From an uncultured Opitutia bacterium (GTDB lineage Bacteria > Verrucomicrobiota > Verrucomicrobiia > Opitutales > Opitutaceae), in contig CAIKHO010000074.1 of NCBI GenBank assembly GCA_903827245.1, positions 186,001 to 250,000 on the forward strand: a stretch of 64,000 nucleotides of DNA. Reading direction: 5' to 3'. A program made the translations under genes and the position numbers. Positions 1 to 10,096 of this stretch are shown piece after piece. Under the pieces are notes generated by a model that saw nothing but the letters and a program-made list of their open reading frames with translations, was not told the origin of the DNA and did no database searches. Each line of letters begins with the position of its first letter. Position 1 is the stretch's first letter.

Positions 1-2682
1 AGTCCAATTTTAGCGATCAATTCCGGACGCATTACGCCTCCGGAATATCCGGCTGTTCTCCTGCTCAATGCCGGCGGAGCCATCACGACGGCTAACGCCT
101 CGGCCCGCACCCTCTGGCAGACCGCCGAGGCGGAACTCATCGGCGAGCACTTTGCCAGTCTGTTCGCGTTCGACGTCGTTTCCAATGAACCGGACTGGCT
201 CGAGGCGCAGTGGGACGTCCTGCTCTCTGCCGCGCTGGAGCAGTCCATCCCGCTGAAAGCCCAGCCGCGCGAGGGCGCACCGCGCGCCGTCCGCGTGCGC
301 CTGGAAAAGGCTCTCGCCGCCACGCCGGGATATTTCGCCGTTGTGGAAACATCGGCGCCCGTCACGTCCGCTACTGCCTCCGCCGTGCCAGCCAAGGCCG
401 ATGGCCTCGCGTTGCTCGCCGAGAAAGGCACCGCCGGTTTCTTCGACCTGCACTTCAAGGAGAACCGCATCCATTACTCCCCGGCGTGGAAAAAACTCCT
501 CGGCTATGTCGACGCGGAACTGCCCAACACCTACGCCACCTGGCTGAAACTGATTCATCCCGACGATTCCGGCGCCGCTCCCGACAAGCTCGGCAAGAAA
601 CCCGGCGCCGGGCCGCGCCCCTTCACCGTCGAGTTTCGGATGAAACACCGCCGCGGCCACGATGTGTGGATCCAAGCGGTCGGCCTGCAGGTTGTCGGGG
701 AGGACGGCACCCTTGAACGTGTGGTCGGCACCCATCTCGATATCACCGAACGCAAGGAACTCGAGGAGGCCAGCCTGGCCAACGACGACCGTTTCCAGGC
801 CTTGAGCGACGAGGCCGGTCCGCTCGGCGCCTTCGAGCTCGATTTCGGCCAGAAGCGTTTCTGGTTCTCCTCTGCGTGGAAAAAGCTTCTCGGGTACGCG
901 GATGAGGAGCTCCCCGATGGTCCGGACACGCTGCTCGCCGTGCTGCCGCCCGCGGACGTTGAAGCGGGAGTGACCGCCTATTTTCTCGGCCGCGCGACCG
1001 GGCAGACGTCCTTTGTCGAAACCGTCCAACTGCGGCACAAGGACGGCAGCCTGCGCCCGATGTTGCTCGGGGTGCATCGCTCACTCACCCGCAAGCGCGA
1101 ACTCGCGCGGGTCGTGGGCTTTTGCTGTCCGCTGCCGGCCACCGCGGCCGGCGGCAGTGCGACGGGTGACAGCCTGACTTCGGACAAGCTGATCGAGGCG
1201 GCCTTTGATGCGGTGGCCGAGGGTGTGTTGGTGACCGATGGCAAAGGCCGGATTCTCCAGCTCAATTCCACCGCGGCCCGGCTGCTCAACCTGGCGGCCG
1301 CAAAGGCGCGCGGCCAGCCGGTCGCGGACGTCTTCCGCCTTGTGAACCGCCAGACCGGACGACCGGGCGATGACCCGGTCGACCGCGCACTCAGCACCGA
1401 CGAACCGCTGCCTTTGATCAACGATCAAGCGCTCGCACCCGCCGTGGAAGGCGGAAACCCGACGCCCATCTCCTGGACCGCCCGCCCCGCCCTCGACCAA
1501 GGCGGCCGTGCCCTCGGGGTCGTCATCGTCTTCCGCGACCCTGACGAAATGCGCCTCACACCGGACGAGCTCGTGAAGGCCAATCGTTTCGAGTCGCTCG
1601 GTCTGCTCGCCGGCGGCATCGCCCACGATTTCAACAACCTGCTCACTACGATCCTCGGCGGCGTCTCGCTCGCCAAGGACAACCGCAACTACTCCTCCCT
1701 CGAGGACGCCGAGAAAGCCTGCCTCACCGCGAAAGGACTGACCAAGCAGCTGCTCGCCTTCGCCAAGGGCGGCTCCGGCACCCAGGTGGTCGCCGGCGTG
1801 AAGGAGATCCTCGAGGACACCGTCAAGATCGCCGCCGCCGGCTCCGTCGCCACTGTCACGATCGAGGTGGCGGAGGGGATCCATCCGGTGCTGGTTGATC
1901 GTGCGCAGATCCTCCAGGTGTTTCAGAACCTGGTCGTCAATGCCCTCCAGGCCATGCCGCCGGCGCCGCACCCGGGCCAGGTGCAGCTGCGCGCGGCCAA
2001 CATCACGCTGGCCGCCGGCCAGGTCGCCTCGCTCCCCGCCGGCGAGTACGTGCAGTTTGAGTCGCGCGACAATGGCAGCGGCATCAAGCCCGAGCACCTT
2101 GAGAAGATCTGGGATCCCTTTTTCACCACGAAGAAACACGGCACGGGCCTGGGCCTGGCCACGGTGCTGTCGATCGTGCGCAAGCACGGCGGCATCATCG
2201 GGGTCGAGTCGACGCTGGGTGTCGGCACGGCCTTCACCATTTTCCTCCCGGCCGCCGACCGCCCGGTCGAGGTGCAGGCGCGGCGGGCGGCCTCGCTGCG
2301 ATTTGGCACGGGACGCGTGCTGTTCATGGACGACGACCCGAAGATTACATCCCTCACGTCCAGCATGCTGCAGAGCTTGGAATACAAGTTCGACCTTGCG
2401 AAGAACGGCGAGGAGGCCATCGCGCTCTACCAGCGCTACCTCAACATCGGCCGGCCCTACGATGCCGTGATCATGGACCTGACCGTCATCGGCGGCATGG
2501 GCGGCGAGGAGTGCTTCAAGGCGCTCAAGGAGCTCGACGCCGACGTGCGCGCCATTGTTTCCAGCGGCTATGACAATGACGACATGGCCCGCAAGTACCT
2601 CGACATGGGATTCTGCGGCTATCTCACCAAACCCTACCGCGTGACGGATCTGGGCAAGGTACTCAAAACGGTGCTCGGTTAG
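1..2682 (+). CDS. Multi-PAS hybrid histidine kinase with receiver domain (5' partial)
   Basis: Predicted signalling kinase that autophosphorylates and passes phosphate to its own C-terminal receiver. The frame is open from base 1, so the true start lies upstream; 893 codons are visible. A PAS-like segment begins near codon 15, followed by PAS/PAC units near codons 140-255 and 260-370 and a PAS near 395-510. The H-box GGIAHDFNNLL puts the phospho-His at codon 542. N-box (NLVVNALQA) and G-boxes (DNGSGI, GTGLGL) follow. The receiver has acidic MDDD, phospho-Asp in IMDLT (codon 826) and Lys in LTKPY (codon 877). No membrane segment is visible in the part present, so it may be cytoplasmic. No separate response regulator follows. 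The signal sensed is unknown. Confidence 0.93.
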   Translation, partial: SPILAINSGRITPPEYPAVLLLNAGGAITTANASARTLWQTAEAELIGEHFASLFAFDVVSNEPDWLEAQWDVLLSAALEQSIPLKAQPREGAPRAVRVRLEKALAATPGYFAVVETSAPVTSATASAVPAKADGLALLAEKGTAGFFDLHFKENRIHYSPAWKKLLGYVDAELPNTYATWLKLIHPDDSGAAPDKLGKKPGAGPRPFTVEFRMKHRRGHDVWIQAVGLQVVGEDGTLERVVGTHLDITERKELEEASLANDDRFQALSDEAGPLGAFELDFGQKRFWFSSAWKKLLGYADEELPDGPDTLLAVLPPADVEAGVTAYFLGRATGQTSFVETVQLRHKDGSLRPMLLGVHRSLTRKRELARVVGFCCPLPATAAGGSATGDSLTSDKLIEAAFDAVAEGVLVTDGKGRILQLNSTAARLLNLAAAKARGQPVADVFRLVNRQTGRPGDDPVDRALSTDEPLPLINDQALAPAVEGGNPTPISWTARPALDQGGRALGVVIVFRDPDEMRLTPDELVKANRFESLGLLAGGIAHDFNNLLTTILGGVSLAKDNRNYSSLEDAEKACLTAKGLTKQLLAFAKGGSGTQVVAGVKEILEDTVKIAAAGSVATVTIEVAEGIHPVLVDRAQILQVFQNLVVNALQAMPPAPHPGQVQLRAANITLAAGQVASLPAGEYVQFESRDNGSGIKPEHLEKIWDPFFTTKKHGTGLGLATVLSIVRKHGGIIGVESTLGVGTAFTIFLPAADRPVEVQARRAASLRFGTGRVLFMDDDPKITSLTSSMLQSLEYKFDLAKNGEEAIALYQRYLNIGRPYDAVIMDLTVIGGMGGEECFKALKELDADVRAIVSSGYDNDDMARKYLDMGFCGYLTKPYRVTDLGKVLKTVLG

Positions 2683-2797
2683 ACCGGCACGCGGAGTGCA
2701 TCAGTCGCACCTGCAAGGCCGATCCCGGCGGCAGGCCATGGCGCTCCGTTCCGTGGCTCGACCCCCTGATTCCCGGTTGAACTTTGTCTGAAAATTA

Positions 2798-3505
2798 ATG
2801 CTCACCCATAAGACACCACGATGGATCATCGTCGGCGCCCTGCTGCTTGCCAGCGGCGCCGGTTGCATCAACGCGGTCGGATTTCTGGGTGCGCACCACC
2901 AGGCGTTGACGCATATGTCGGGCACGGTGACCAACCTCGGAGTCGAGTTGGTCCGCGGCGACGCGTCGCTCGCTTGGCGCGCGTTCGGCGTGATGCTTTT
3001 TTTCTTCTTCGGCTGCCTCCTCAGTGGCCTGGTGATCCGGGAGAGCACCCTGCGCCTCGGGCGCCGCTATGGCGTGGCCCTCGCGCTCGAATCAGCGCTG
3101 CTGTTTGCCGCCGCCCTTTTGCTTCGCCACGACGTCGCCTCCGGAGATTTTCTCGCCGCGATGGCCTGCGGCCTGCAAAATGCGATGGCGACCAGCTACA
3201 GCGGTGCAGTTTTGCGGACCACGCACATGACTGGTATAATCACGGATCTCGGCATCGCCCTCGGCCTGGCCGCGCGCGGCTCGCGCGTCGACTGGCGGCG
3301 GCTGCGGCTTTACCTCGTGGTGCTGGCCGGATTCTTCAGCGGCGGGCTGCTCGGTGCCTTTGGCTTCCTTCGGTTTGGCACCGATACCCTGCTGTTTCCC
3401 GCCGCCATCGCCGGGGTGACGGGCCTCAGTTACACCGTGTTCAAGCACCACGAGCGCCGTCGTCACACCCGGATGCCGCTCACCGGGACGGCCCGGAGCA
3501 GTTGA
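2798..3505 (+). CDS. DUF1275 (YoaK-like) membrane protein
   Basis: A 235-residue, mostly hydrophobic protein with about six membrane segments. The N-terminal SGAGCINAVGF and HMSGTVTNLG motifs and the internal second half (CGLQNAMATSY, THMTGIITDLG) are typical of the DUF1275/YoaK family, in which an early HMSG repeats as a later HMTG motif. The family has no settled biochemical function; transport is often proposed. It ends four bases before the convergent SulP gene, and no terminator is visible in that tiny gap. Confidence 0.85.
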   Translation: MLTHKTPRWIIVGALLLASGAGCINAVGFLGAHHQALTHMSGTVTNLGVELVRGDASLAWRAFGVMLFFFFGCLLSGLVIRESTLRLGRRYGVALALESALLFAAALLLRHDVASGDFLAAMACGLQNAMATSYSGAVLRTTHMTGIITDLGIALGLAARGSRVDWRRLRLYLVVLAGFFSGGLLGAFGFLRFGTDTLLFPAAIAGVTGLSYTVFKHHERRRHTRMPLTGTARSS

Positions 3506-3509
3506 ACGA

Positions 3510-5192
3510 TTATTTCGCGGCCGCAACCAGCTCCCGCGCGCGGGCGACCGCCGCCGGGAGATCCGCCGCAATATTCGCCTCTCCCACCCGGTCGATGAAG
3601 CCGGATTTCTCCATCAGGAAGTAGGGCTGGGTGTGCGGCCCGCTGAGGATCAGGTACTTTTTGTGATGCCGGAGTTTTTCGTGAAGCGTATCGAGGGCGT
3701 TGAGCGCCGTGGCGTCGAGGGCCGTCACCGCCGCCAGGTGCAGGATCACCACGCGGGTGTCCCCTCCCGCCCGGCGGATCACGTTGTCGAGCTTCTCCGC
3801 CGCCCCGAACAGCAGCGCGCCGAACACCCGGTACACCAGCACGCCCGGCGGGAGGTTGGGCACCACGTCGTGCCCCTGGTTCCTCGATGCCGCATCGTCA
3901 TGCGCAAACACCTGCGTGGTGTCCGCCACCCGCTTGATGAACAGGGCCCCCGCGAGGATCAGCCCCCACTTCACGGCCACCGTCAGGTCGAAGCAGGTCG
4001 TCAGAATAAAGGTCACCAGAAAGACCGCGGCATCGCTCTTCGCCTGGCGGCCCAGTAGCAGGAATTCGTCCCACTCGCCCATTTTCACCGCCACCACGAT
4101 GAGCACCGCGCCCAGCACGGTCAGCGGGATGAACTTCGCCACGGGCGACACCAGCAGCACGATGAGCAGGAGGGTCAGCGCATGAACGATGCCCGCGACT
4201 GGCGACCGCGCGCCGCTGCGCACGTTGGTCGCCGTGCGCGCGATAACTCCCGTCACGGGGATTCCGCCGAAAAATGGCACGGTGAAATTCGCGATGCCCT
4301 GCGCCATCAGCTCCTGGTTGGAATCATGCCGGTCGTCGATCATTCCGTCCGACACCACCGCCGACAGCAGCGACTCGATCGCGCCCATCACCGTGATGGC
4401 CACCGCCGGCCCGACCAGGTTGCCGAGCTGCCGCCAATCAAAAGCCAGGGTATGAAACACCGGCAGCCCGCTCGGGAACGCCTCGGCGCCGAACCGGCTG
4501 CTGATGGTCGCCACCGGGAGCCTGAAAAGGTATACCACCGCCGTGCCCAGGATCACCGCCACGATGGAGCCCGGCACGAAGCGGCCCCATCCTTTCGGCC
4601 AGAACCAGATGATGGCGACGGCCCCAAGACCAACCACGATGGTTGGGACACCGGCAGAGGGCAGCGCCGCCGCCAGCGCGCCGATCTTCGCGAAGAACTC
4701 CGCCGGCACCGGCTCGAGGCCCAGGCCCAGGAAATCCTTCACCTGCGTCAGCATGATCGTAATGGCGATGCCGCAGGTAAACCCCGTGGTCACCGGATGC
4801 GGGATGAACTTGACCAGCGTTCCCAGCCGCGCCGCTCCGAGGATGAACAGGAACATCCCGGACAGCGCCGTGCATACCAGCAGGTCCGGCAGGCCGTACT
4901 GCACGATGATCGCATAGACCAGCCCGACAAACGCCCCCGCCGGCCCGCCAATCTGCACGCGCGACCCACCCAGCGCGGAGACAATGAATCCGCCGATGAT
5001 GGCGGTGTAAATGCCCGCTCCGGGTGACACGCCCGACGCGATCCCGAGCCCGATCGCCAGGGGCAGCGCCACAATCCCAACCGTCAACCCAGCGAGCACA
5101 TCCGCGACCAGTCGTTCCCGCGAATACCCTTGCAGGCACTCCACCAACTTTGGGCGGAATGAAAACGAAAAGCGCGGCGCAGCTCCACTCAT
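3510..5192 (-). CDS. SulP-family anion transporter with STAS domain
   Basis: A 560-residue inner-membrane transporter of the SulP/SLC26 family, expected to move sulfate, bicarbonate or another anion. The N-terminal hydrophobic core carries the family pattern GLTVGIVALPLAIGLGIASG near residues 33-52 and GGPAGAFVGL near 80-90. A cytoplasmic STAS domain occupies about residues 465-555, with DATALNAL near the position of the regulatory Ser/Thr loop. Length is normal for bacterial SulP proteins. Substrate cannot be read from sequence. The gene is monocistronic and convergent with the DUF1275 gene. The 256 bp beyond its start hold no element I recognise. Confidence 0.92.
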   Translation of the reverse strand: MSGAAPRFSFSFRPKLVECLQGYSRERLVADVLAGLTVGIVALPLAIGLGIASGVSPGAGIYTAIIGGFIVSALGGSRVQIGGPAGAFVGLVYAIIVQYGLPDLLVCTALSGMFLFILGAARLGTLVKFIPHPVTTGFTCGIAITIMLTQVKDFLGLGLEPVPAEFFAKIGALAAALPSAGVPTIVVGLGAVAIIWFWPKGWGRFVPGSIVAVILGTAVVYLFRLPVATISSRFGAEAFPSGLPVFHTLAFDWRQLGNLVGPAVAITVMGAIESLLSAVVSDGMIDDRHDSNQELMAQGIANFTVPFFGGIPVTGVIARTATNVRSGARSPVAGIVHALTLLLIVLLVSPVAKFIPLTVLGAVLIVVAVKMGEWDEFLLLGRQAKSDAAVFLVTFILTTCFDLTVAVKWGLILAGALFIKRVADTTQVFAHDDAASRNQGHDVVPNLPPGVLVYRVFGALLFGAAEKLDNVIRRAGGDTRVVILHLAAVTALDATALNALDTLHEKLRHHKKYLILSGPHTQPYFLMEKSGFIDRVGEANIAADLPAAVARARELVAAAK

Positions 5193-5448
5193 GACACAAG
5201 CATGCCGCGCGCCCGGGGTGAGGCAAGCGCCACACCTGGACCGCCATCGCGGTTCATTTCATCGATTGAGAATTAGTCAAAGAAGCGACCGCAGTGGCTT
5301 GGAGTAGTGCGATGCTTCCCCTCCCTTCGTCACGGCTTCAAGCAATCTTCCGTAATGCGTGAATTCGCATCGGTCACCGCCCCGGCCGATTGCGACCTGG
5401 GCTGCAAATCGGATCGACGGAACGAGCGGAAGACTGCGGGCCGGCGTC

Positions 5449-6033
5449 TCACTCCCGCCAGGTGAACGCGTGGCACAGTGCCACGCCGGCGGCGTCGGCC
5501 TCGTCGAGGGCGAGCGTGCGGCCGTGGCCGAGCAGCGCCATCACCGTGCGCGCCATCTGCTGCTTGCTCGCGCGCCCCGCTCCCACCACGGCCTGCTTCA
5601 CCCGCAGGGGCGCATACTCGAAGACCGGGCGCTCGCGCAGCGCCGCCGCCGCAATCGCCGCGCCGCGCGCGGCGCCGAGGATCTGGGCCGTCTGGAAGTT
5701 CTGCACGTAGATCGTCTGCTCCAGCGCCACGTGGCGCACGTCCGCCGCGTCGAGAAACAAGGCCACCGCGCGGTTGATTTCACCCAGTGCGTAAGCCATC
5801 GGCTGCTTCGCCGCCACCCGCACCGTCAGGCAGCGCAGCAACACCGGCTGCCGGCCTGGGACAAACTCGACCAGCGCCAGGCCTGTACCCCGCAGCGATG
5901 GGTCGATCCCCAGCACGCAGCCGGCAAACGGCGCCCGCTGCAACGCGAAGGCAGCCGTCCCTTCCTGCGCGGTGGCGCGCGGCCGCGCAGACGGCGCGGA
6001 CAGTGTCCCACCCTCCAGCTTTGCTTTCCACAT
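5449..6033 (-). CDS. ruvC: Crossover junction endodeoxyribonuclease RuvC
   Basis: Holliday-junction resolvase acting with RuvAB. The first acidic motif LGIDPSLRGTG, the Glu in ALEQTIYVQNF with following ILGAARGA, and the C-terminal LDEADAAGVALCHA give the RNase H-like acidic residues of RuvC. The protein has an N-terminal extension of about 40 residues before the core, which normally begins within the first few residues. I chose the ATG at 6033 (MWKAKLEGG) because an AGG lies just upstream; an ATG at 6048 or GTG at 6072 are alternatives. It follows the TSUP permease on the same strand after about 90 bp. Confidence 0.9.
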   Translation of the reverse strand: MWKAKLEGGTLSAPSARPRATAQEGTAAFALQRAPFAGCVLGIDPSLRGTGLALVEFVPGRQPVLLRCLTVRVAAKQPMAYALGEINRAVALFLDAADVRHVALEQTIYVQNFQTAQILGAARGAAIAAAALRERPVFEYAPLRVKQAVVGAGRASKQQMARTVMALLGHGRTLALDEADAAGVALCHAFTWRE

Positions 6034-6126
6034 CTGCCTGACGGTCATGCGGCCCATGGCGGTTTCAACCACGAGAACACGGATGTCCGGGAAAGGGAAC
6101 CCCCGAGAATTTTCCGCCAGGCCAGC

Positions 6127-6888
6127 TCAAAACAACAGTTTGAGCCCCGCCGCCACGCTCAGCGCCAGTGCGACATTCTCAAAAACCTTCTGGTTGATCC
6201 GCCGCAGGATCACCCGGCCCACGAGTGCGCCTGCCAGCACCGCCGGCGCGAGGATCAGGTTCAGCGTGAAGCTGTGCGCATTGATCAGCCCAAGGTTCAC
6301 CATGAACGGCACCTTGAAGAGATTCAGCAGCATGAAGAAGACCGCACCCGTGCCGACAAATTCCATCTTCGGCAGCCCCATCGCGAGCAGGTAGACGACC
6401 ATCAGCGGCCCGGCCGCGTTCGCCACGAGGGTCGTGAACCCCGCCAGCACGCCAATCAGCGGCGGAAACCACCACCCGTGTGCACTCTCCCCCGACTGCT
6501 GCCCACCGTCCGTTGCCTTTCGTCCCACCCACCAGCGCCGCCCGACATGCAGCGACACCAACAGGATCACCGTCACCCCGATCAACGTCCGCGCCTGCTG
6601 GTCGTCGATCCGGCCGAGCGCGTAATAACCCGCGACCACGCCCGCCGCGGTCCACGGAAACAGCCGCCAGAGGAAGCGCCACTGCGTATGCTGGCGGTAC
6701 GAGGCCACCGCCACGAGGTCGCCGAAGCAAAGCAGCGGGAGCACGATGCCGGTGGCCTGCCGCGCCGGCATGATCTGCGCAAAGATCACGACGAACAGCA
6801 TGCCCAGCCCGCTGATGCCGGTCTTCGACACGCCCACGAGCAACGCGGCTATCACGGCCAGCGCCCATTGCCAGGGTTCAAACGTCAC
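6127..6888 (-). CDS. TSUP (TauE/SafE) family permease
   Basis: A 253-residue membrane protein of the sulfite exporter TauE/SafE family with about eight membrane segments. The N-terminal [16 protein letters not shown] and central [22 protein letters not shown] repeats mark the two halves of the family fold. The start is a GTG at 6888 that overlaps the recF stop (GTGA, 4 bp), so translation is probably coupled to recF. A longer frame runs upstream inside recF but encodes no family sequence. Transported anion unknown; family members handle sulfite, sulfoacetate or other organosulfur anions. Confidence 0.88.
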   Translation of the reverse strand: MTFEPWQWALAVIAALLVGVSKTGISGLGMLFVVIFAQIMPARQATGIVLPLLCFGDLVAVASYRQHTQWRFLWRLFPWTAAGVVAGYYALGRIDDQQARTLIGVTVILLVSLHVGRRWWVGRKATDGGQQSGESAHGWWFPPLIGVLAGFTTLVANAAGPLMVVYLLAMGLPKMEFVGTGAVFFMLLNLFKVPFMVNLGLINAHSFTLNLILAPAVLAGALVGRVILRRINQKVFENVALALSVAAGLKLLF

Positions 6889-7985
6889 GCCTTTGCCTCC
6901 ATATCCGGAGGATTTTCCAGAAACGTGCCGTCGGCGACAGCAAACAATTGCCACGCGCCCAGCTCGGCATCGGGGGGCTTCGTTCCCGTGGCGATCACCT
7001 GCGACTCCGCATCGATCGCCGCCCAGAAGCGCCGCCGGCGCGCCGGGTCGAGTTCACCAAGCACGTCGTCCGCCAGCAGCACCGGCCGCACCCCACTGCG
7101 GACTTGGAACCACGCCGCCTGCGCCAGGCGCAGCGCGAGCACCAGCGAGCGCTGCTGGCCCTCCGAGCCGAAATCCTTCGCCGCCCGGCCGCGCACGCTG
7201 AAGCCGAGGTCGTCCCGATGCGGTCCCGCCACCGTGGCGCGAAACTGCACATCGCGCGCGCGCCCGCCTTCCAGCCGCGCCAGCAGCACCTCCGCGGAGG
7301 GCTCCGCAAAATCGGGCTCGTAGGCCAGGGCGCCCGGCTCGCCCTCGTCGCACAACTGCGCGTACGCCGCCTTGAGTGTCGCCGCCAGCTCCCGCACCCC
7401 TTTGGTCCTCTGGACAATGAGGTCGGCCGCCGCGGGTGCGAGCACCTGCTCGAAGGCCGATAGCTCCTGGTCCGACGCGCCCCCGCGTTTCAGCAGGCTG
7501 TTCCGCCCGGCCAGAGCCTTCGTGTAGGTCTGCAGCGCCCGCAGATAGGAGGCATCCATTGCGGCCAGCGTGAGGTCGAGCCAGCGCCGCCGGCCCGCCG
7601 GCGACCCGCGCACGAGCTGCAGGTCCTGGGACGAAAAAACCACGGTCGGGAATTTCCCCAGGTAATCGGCCAGCCGGGTCACGCGTTCCTGGTCGCACCA
7701 CAGCTCCTTGCCGTCGGGCCGCAGCTTGATCGTCACGCGGGTGTCGCCCAGCCGCTCATGCTCCAGCTCGCAGGCGATGGCCGCCACCGCCTGGCCTTGT
7801 CCGATCAGCAGGCGGTTGTCTGTCGCCCGGAACGAGCGTAGCGCCGTGAGAAAACCCGCCGCCTCGAGCAGGTTGGTCTTCCCCTGCCCGTTCGCCCCCG
7901 TGAGGAATTGCCGCCGCCCGGAAAAATCCAGGGTGGCGAGGTCGACATTGCGGAAATGCCGCAGGTTGAGTTTGCGCAGGCGCAT
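6885..7985 (-). CDS. recF: DNA replication and repair protein RecF
   Basis: SMC-like ATPase that binds gapped DNA and helps load RecA through the RecFOR pathway. Walker A GANGQGKT lies at residues 30-37, the ABC-type signature [15 protein letters not shown] is in the C-terminal third, and Walker [12 protein letters not shown] follows. At 366 residues it is full length. It is not beside dnaA-dnaN here, the classical location, but heads a short reverse-strand run with the TSUP permease and ruvC. The stop overlaps the next GTG start by 4 bp. Confidence 0.95.
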   Translation of the reverse strand: MRLRKLNLRHFRNVDLATLDFSGRRQFLTGANGQGKTNLLEAAGFLTALRSFRATDNRLLIGQGQAVAAIACELEHERLGDTRVTIKLRPDGKELWCDQERVTRLADYLGKFPTVVFSSQDLQLVRGSPAGRRRWLDLTLAAMDASYLRALQTYTKALAGRNSLLKRGGASDQELSAFEQVLAPAAADLIVQRTKGVRELAATLKAAYAQLCDEGEPGALAYEPDFAEPSAEVLLARLEGGRARDVQFRATVAGPHRDDLGFSVRGRAAKDFGSEGQQRSLVLALRLAQAAWFQVRSGVRPVLLADDVLGELDPARRRRFWAAIDAESQVIATGTKPPDAELGAWQLFAVADGTFLENPPDMEAKA

Positions 7986-8292
7986 GGGGTTCGGTCCGAA
8001 TTACGTGGTGATCGCAGAACCGGGACAACCAAATCCGGCCAACCTCCGGAGAGGCCTTCCTCATGGGGTCTTGGCACCGAGAAAATCGGATGACCCAAGG
8101 TTAATGCCCCGGATTTTTACGCCACTGCTTTCACCGATAAAAAAACCCGATAATTAAGACCCTGATTCCGCACGCCTGTCGCCCGCATCTGTGTCCATCC
8201 GTTAAATCCGTGCCAAAAATGAGGAGATTTGATTCCGGCTTTTTCCGGAGTTTTTGGTGGCGGGTCCGCCGCCAGCCGGTTTTGGTCGGGGC
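7986..8292. other. Divergent intergenic region recF / gmhA, no gene
   Basis: About 300 bp between divergently read recF and gmhA, so it should contain both promoters. AT-rich tracts lie at 8110-8156. A short stretch near 8186-8215 resembles half of the long-armed palindromes found elsewhere in the window, but no partner arm was found. I see no convincing hairpin or small gene. Confidence 0.4.
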
Positions 8293-8850
8293 ATGACTTT
8301 CGAGGCCTCGCTTGCCGAAACCCTGCGCACCTTCCAGGCGCTGGTTGAAATCCGCCCCGCCATCGACCGCGCAGGCGAACTCATCCTCTCCACCCTGCGC
8401 GGCGGGCGCAAAATCCTGCTCTGCGGCAACGGCGGGAGCGCCGCCGAGGCCCAGCATTTCGCGACCGAGCTCGCCGGCCGCTACGCCAAGAACCGCCGCG
8501 CACTGCCCGCGATCGCCCTCACGGCCGACGGCTCGCTGCTCACCTGCATCGGCAACGACTACGGCTTCGAGGCCGTGTTTGCCCGGCAAATCGCCGGGCT
8601 CGCCCAGCCGGGCGACCTGGTGATCGTCCTGACCTCCAGCGGCAATTCCCCCGACATCCTCGCCGCGCTGCAGGCCGCCAAGAAGCAGGACCTCGCCAGC
8701 ATCGCCTTCCTCGGCCGCAGCGGCGGGAAGTGCAAGGGCGTCGCCACCGTGGATCTGGTTGTTCCCGGCACCTCCGGCCGCACCGCGCAGGAGGCCCACC
8801 TCTTCCTCGTCCACCATTTCTGCGAATTGATCGACGCGGCCTTCGACTAG
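8293..8850 (+). CDS. gmhA: Sedoheptulose-7-phosphate isomerase (SIS domain)
   Basis: Phosphoheptose isomerase converting sedoheptulose 7-phosphate to D-glycero-D-manno-heptose 7-phosphate, the first step towards ADP-heptose for lipopolysaccharide inner core. The 185-residue SIS protein has CGNGGSAAEAQHFATEL, GNDYGFEAVF, LTSSGNSPD and GRTAQEAHLFLVHHFCELID, which include the expected sugar-phosphate-binding serines and catalytic Glu/His. The ATG at 8293 starts 13 codons inside a longer open frame and fits the family N-terminus. Other heptose genes are not adjacent. It implies an LPS-type outer membrane. Confidence 0.92.
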   Translation: MTFEASLAETLRTFQALVEIRPAIDRAGELILSTLRGGRKILLCGNGGSAAEAQHFATELAGRYAKNRRALPAIALTADGSLLTCIGNDYGFEAVFARQIAGLAQPGDLVIVLTSSGNSPDILAALQAAKKQDLASIAFLGRSGGKCKGVATVDLVVPGTSGRTAQEAHLFLVHHFCELIDAAFD

Positions 8851-9028
8851 CCGCCGGGCGCGCCACCGGCGTGACAATCCGCCATTTTTCCCGGTCCGTA
8901 CTTTTTCAACCAACTGTTTAGTATGCGGACCGAATTGTGCTCATGTGGGCCGGGTTCGGATGAACTGTGGCGCACGGGATGCTATCGGCAGCTTTCGGAG
9001 CCCGGCTCCGACGAACGCCACCTGCCCG

Positions 9029-10033
9029 ATGAGAAACCAAATTATCGACAGCCGCCAGATCGCAGCGTTTGCCGCGCTGGTCCGCCATCGGAGCTTTACC
9101 CGGGCGGCCGAGGCGTTGTTCCTGACCCAATCAGCAGTCAGCCACGCGATAAAATCCCTCGAGCAGGACATCGGCTGCCGCCTGGTGGAGCGCAACGGCC
9201 GGCACGTGACACTCACGAAGGCCGGCGAACAGCTCCGCCAGCACACCGAGCGGATCCTGGGCGAAATGCGGGCGGCCCGGGTGGAGATCAAAACCCTCTC
9301 CTCCGAAGCCCGCAGCCAGCTCAGCGTCGGCGCCGGTGCGCTGGCGTGCCAATACCTGATGCCGCGCGTGATGAAGGAGTTCAAGGAGAGCCATCCCGCA
9401 TGCTCCATCACGCTGGAATCGGGCAACCGGGATGGCCTGCTGGATCTGCTTCGCACCCAGCGCATCGACTTCGCGCTGACCATCGAGGGTCCGGCGTCCG
9501 AGGGCATCGCGTTCGAGCAAGTGTTCGAGGATGAACTGCTTTTTTTCGTCTCCGCCCAGCATGCCTGGAAGCAACTCGGCCGCGTGCCGCGCACCCATCT
9601 CGCCAAGGAGACCATCGTCGTTCCCGACAAGACCAACCAGACGTTCAAGATCGTGGAGGAATATTTCCGCGCGGAAAGGATCACGTTCAAGAACCTGCTC
9701 GCCCCGGGCAGCCTGGATGCCGCCAAGCAACTGGTGATTGCGGGACTGGGTGTGGGTGTCTTCGCACCCTGGCAGGTCTCCGAGGAATCGGCCGCCGGCA
9801 AACTCATCCAGGTTCCCTTGGTCTCCAAGCGACTGGCCCGAACGTGGATCGTGGCGCACCTGAAGGCGCGGCGATTGGTGCCGATCGAGCAGGAGTTCAT
9901 CAAGCGCTGCAAATCGGCGCTGGAGATGCTCTGCGTCGCCGTCTTGTTGGCGATGCTCGAGCCCGGTCTGGTCACTTCTGGACTTGCCGGCCTCGGACAG
10001 CTGCTGGACGTGGATCCCGGCCCGCTGGCGTGA
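9029..10033 (+). CDS. LysR-family transcriptional regulator
   Basis: A 334-residue LysR regulator with an N-terminal winged helix-turn-helix (about residues 5-65: FAALVRHRSFTRAAEAL, TQSAVSHAIKSLE) and a periplasmic-binding-like effector domain from about residue 90. The ATG at 9029 places the helix-turn-helix at the usual distance; an open frame upstream to 8945 has no family sequence. It is followed by a TonB-receptor remnant and two secreted amidases on the same strand, which suggests it once controlled a local uptake/hydrolysis locus. The last ~30 residues run longer than usual and are hydrophobic, without family likeness. Confidence 0.9.
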   Translation: MRNQIIDSRQIAAFAALVRHRSFTRAAEALFLTQSAVSHAIKSLEQDIGCRLVERNGRHVTLTKAGEQLRQHTERILGEMRAARVEIKTLSSEARSQLSVGAGALACQYLMPRVMKEFKESHPACSITLESGNRDGLLDLLRTQRIDFALTIEGPASEGIAFEQVFEDELLFFVSAQHAWKQLGRVPRTHLAKETIVVPDKTNQTFKIVEEYFRAERITFKNLLAPGSLDAAKQLVIAGLGVGVFAPWQVSEESAAGKLIQVPLVSKRLARTWIVAHLKARRLVPIEQEFIKRCKSALEMLCVAVLLAMLEPGLVTSGLAGLGQLLDVDPGPLA

Positions 10034-10096
10034 ATCGAGCGGAGGGTCCGGGCCTTCGTGCAATGAAATGCGTTCCTTGAAGGACGTGTGCCGTGA

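Noticed and set aside
1081-2187. Long antisense frames opposite the histidine kinase
   Set aside because: Third-position GC mirror effect; kinase motifs are on the plus strand.
5359-7323. 654-codon plus-strand frame across ruvC, TSUP and recF
   Set aside because: Covers three clearly coded genes on the other strand and has no natural protein composition.
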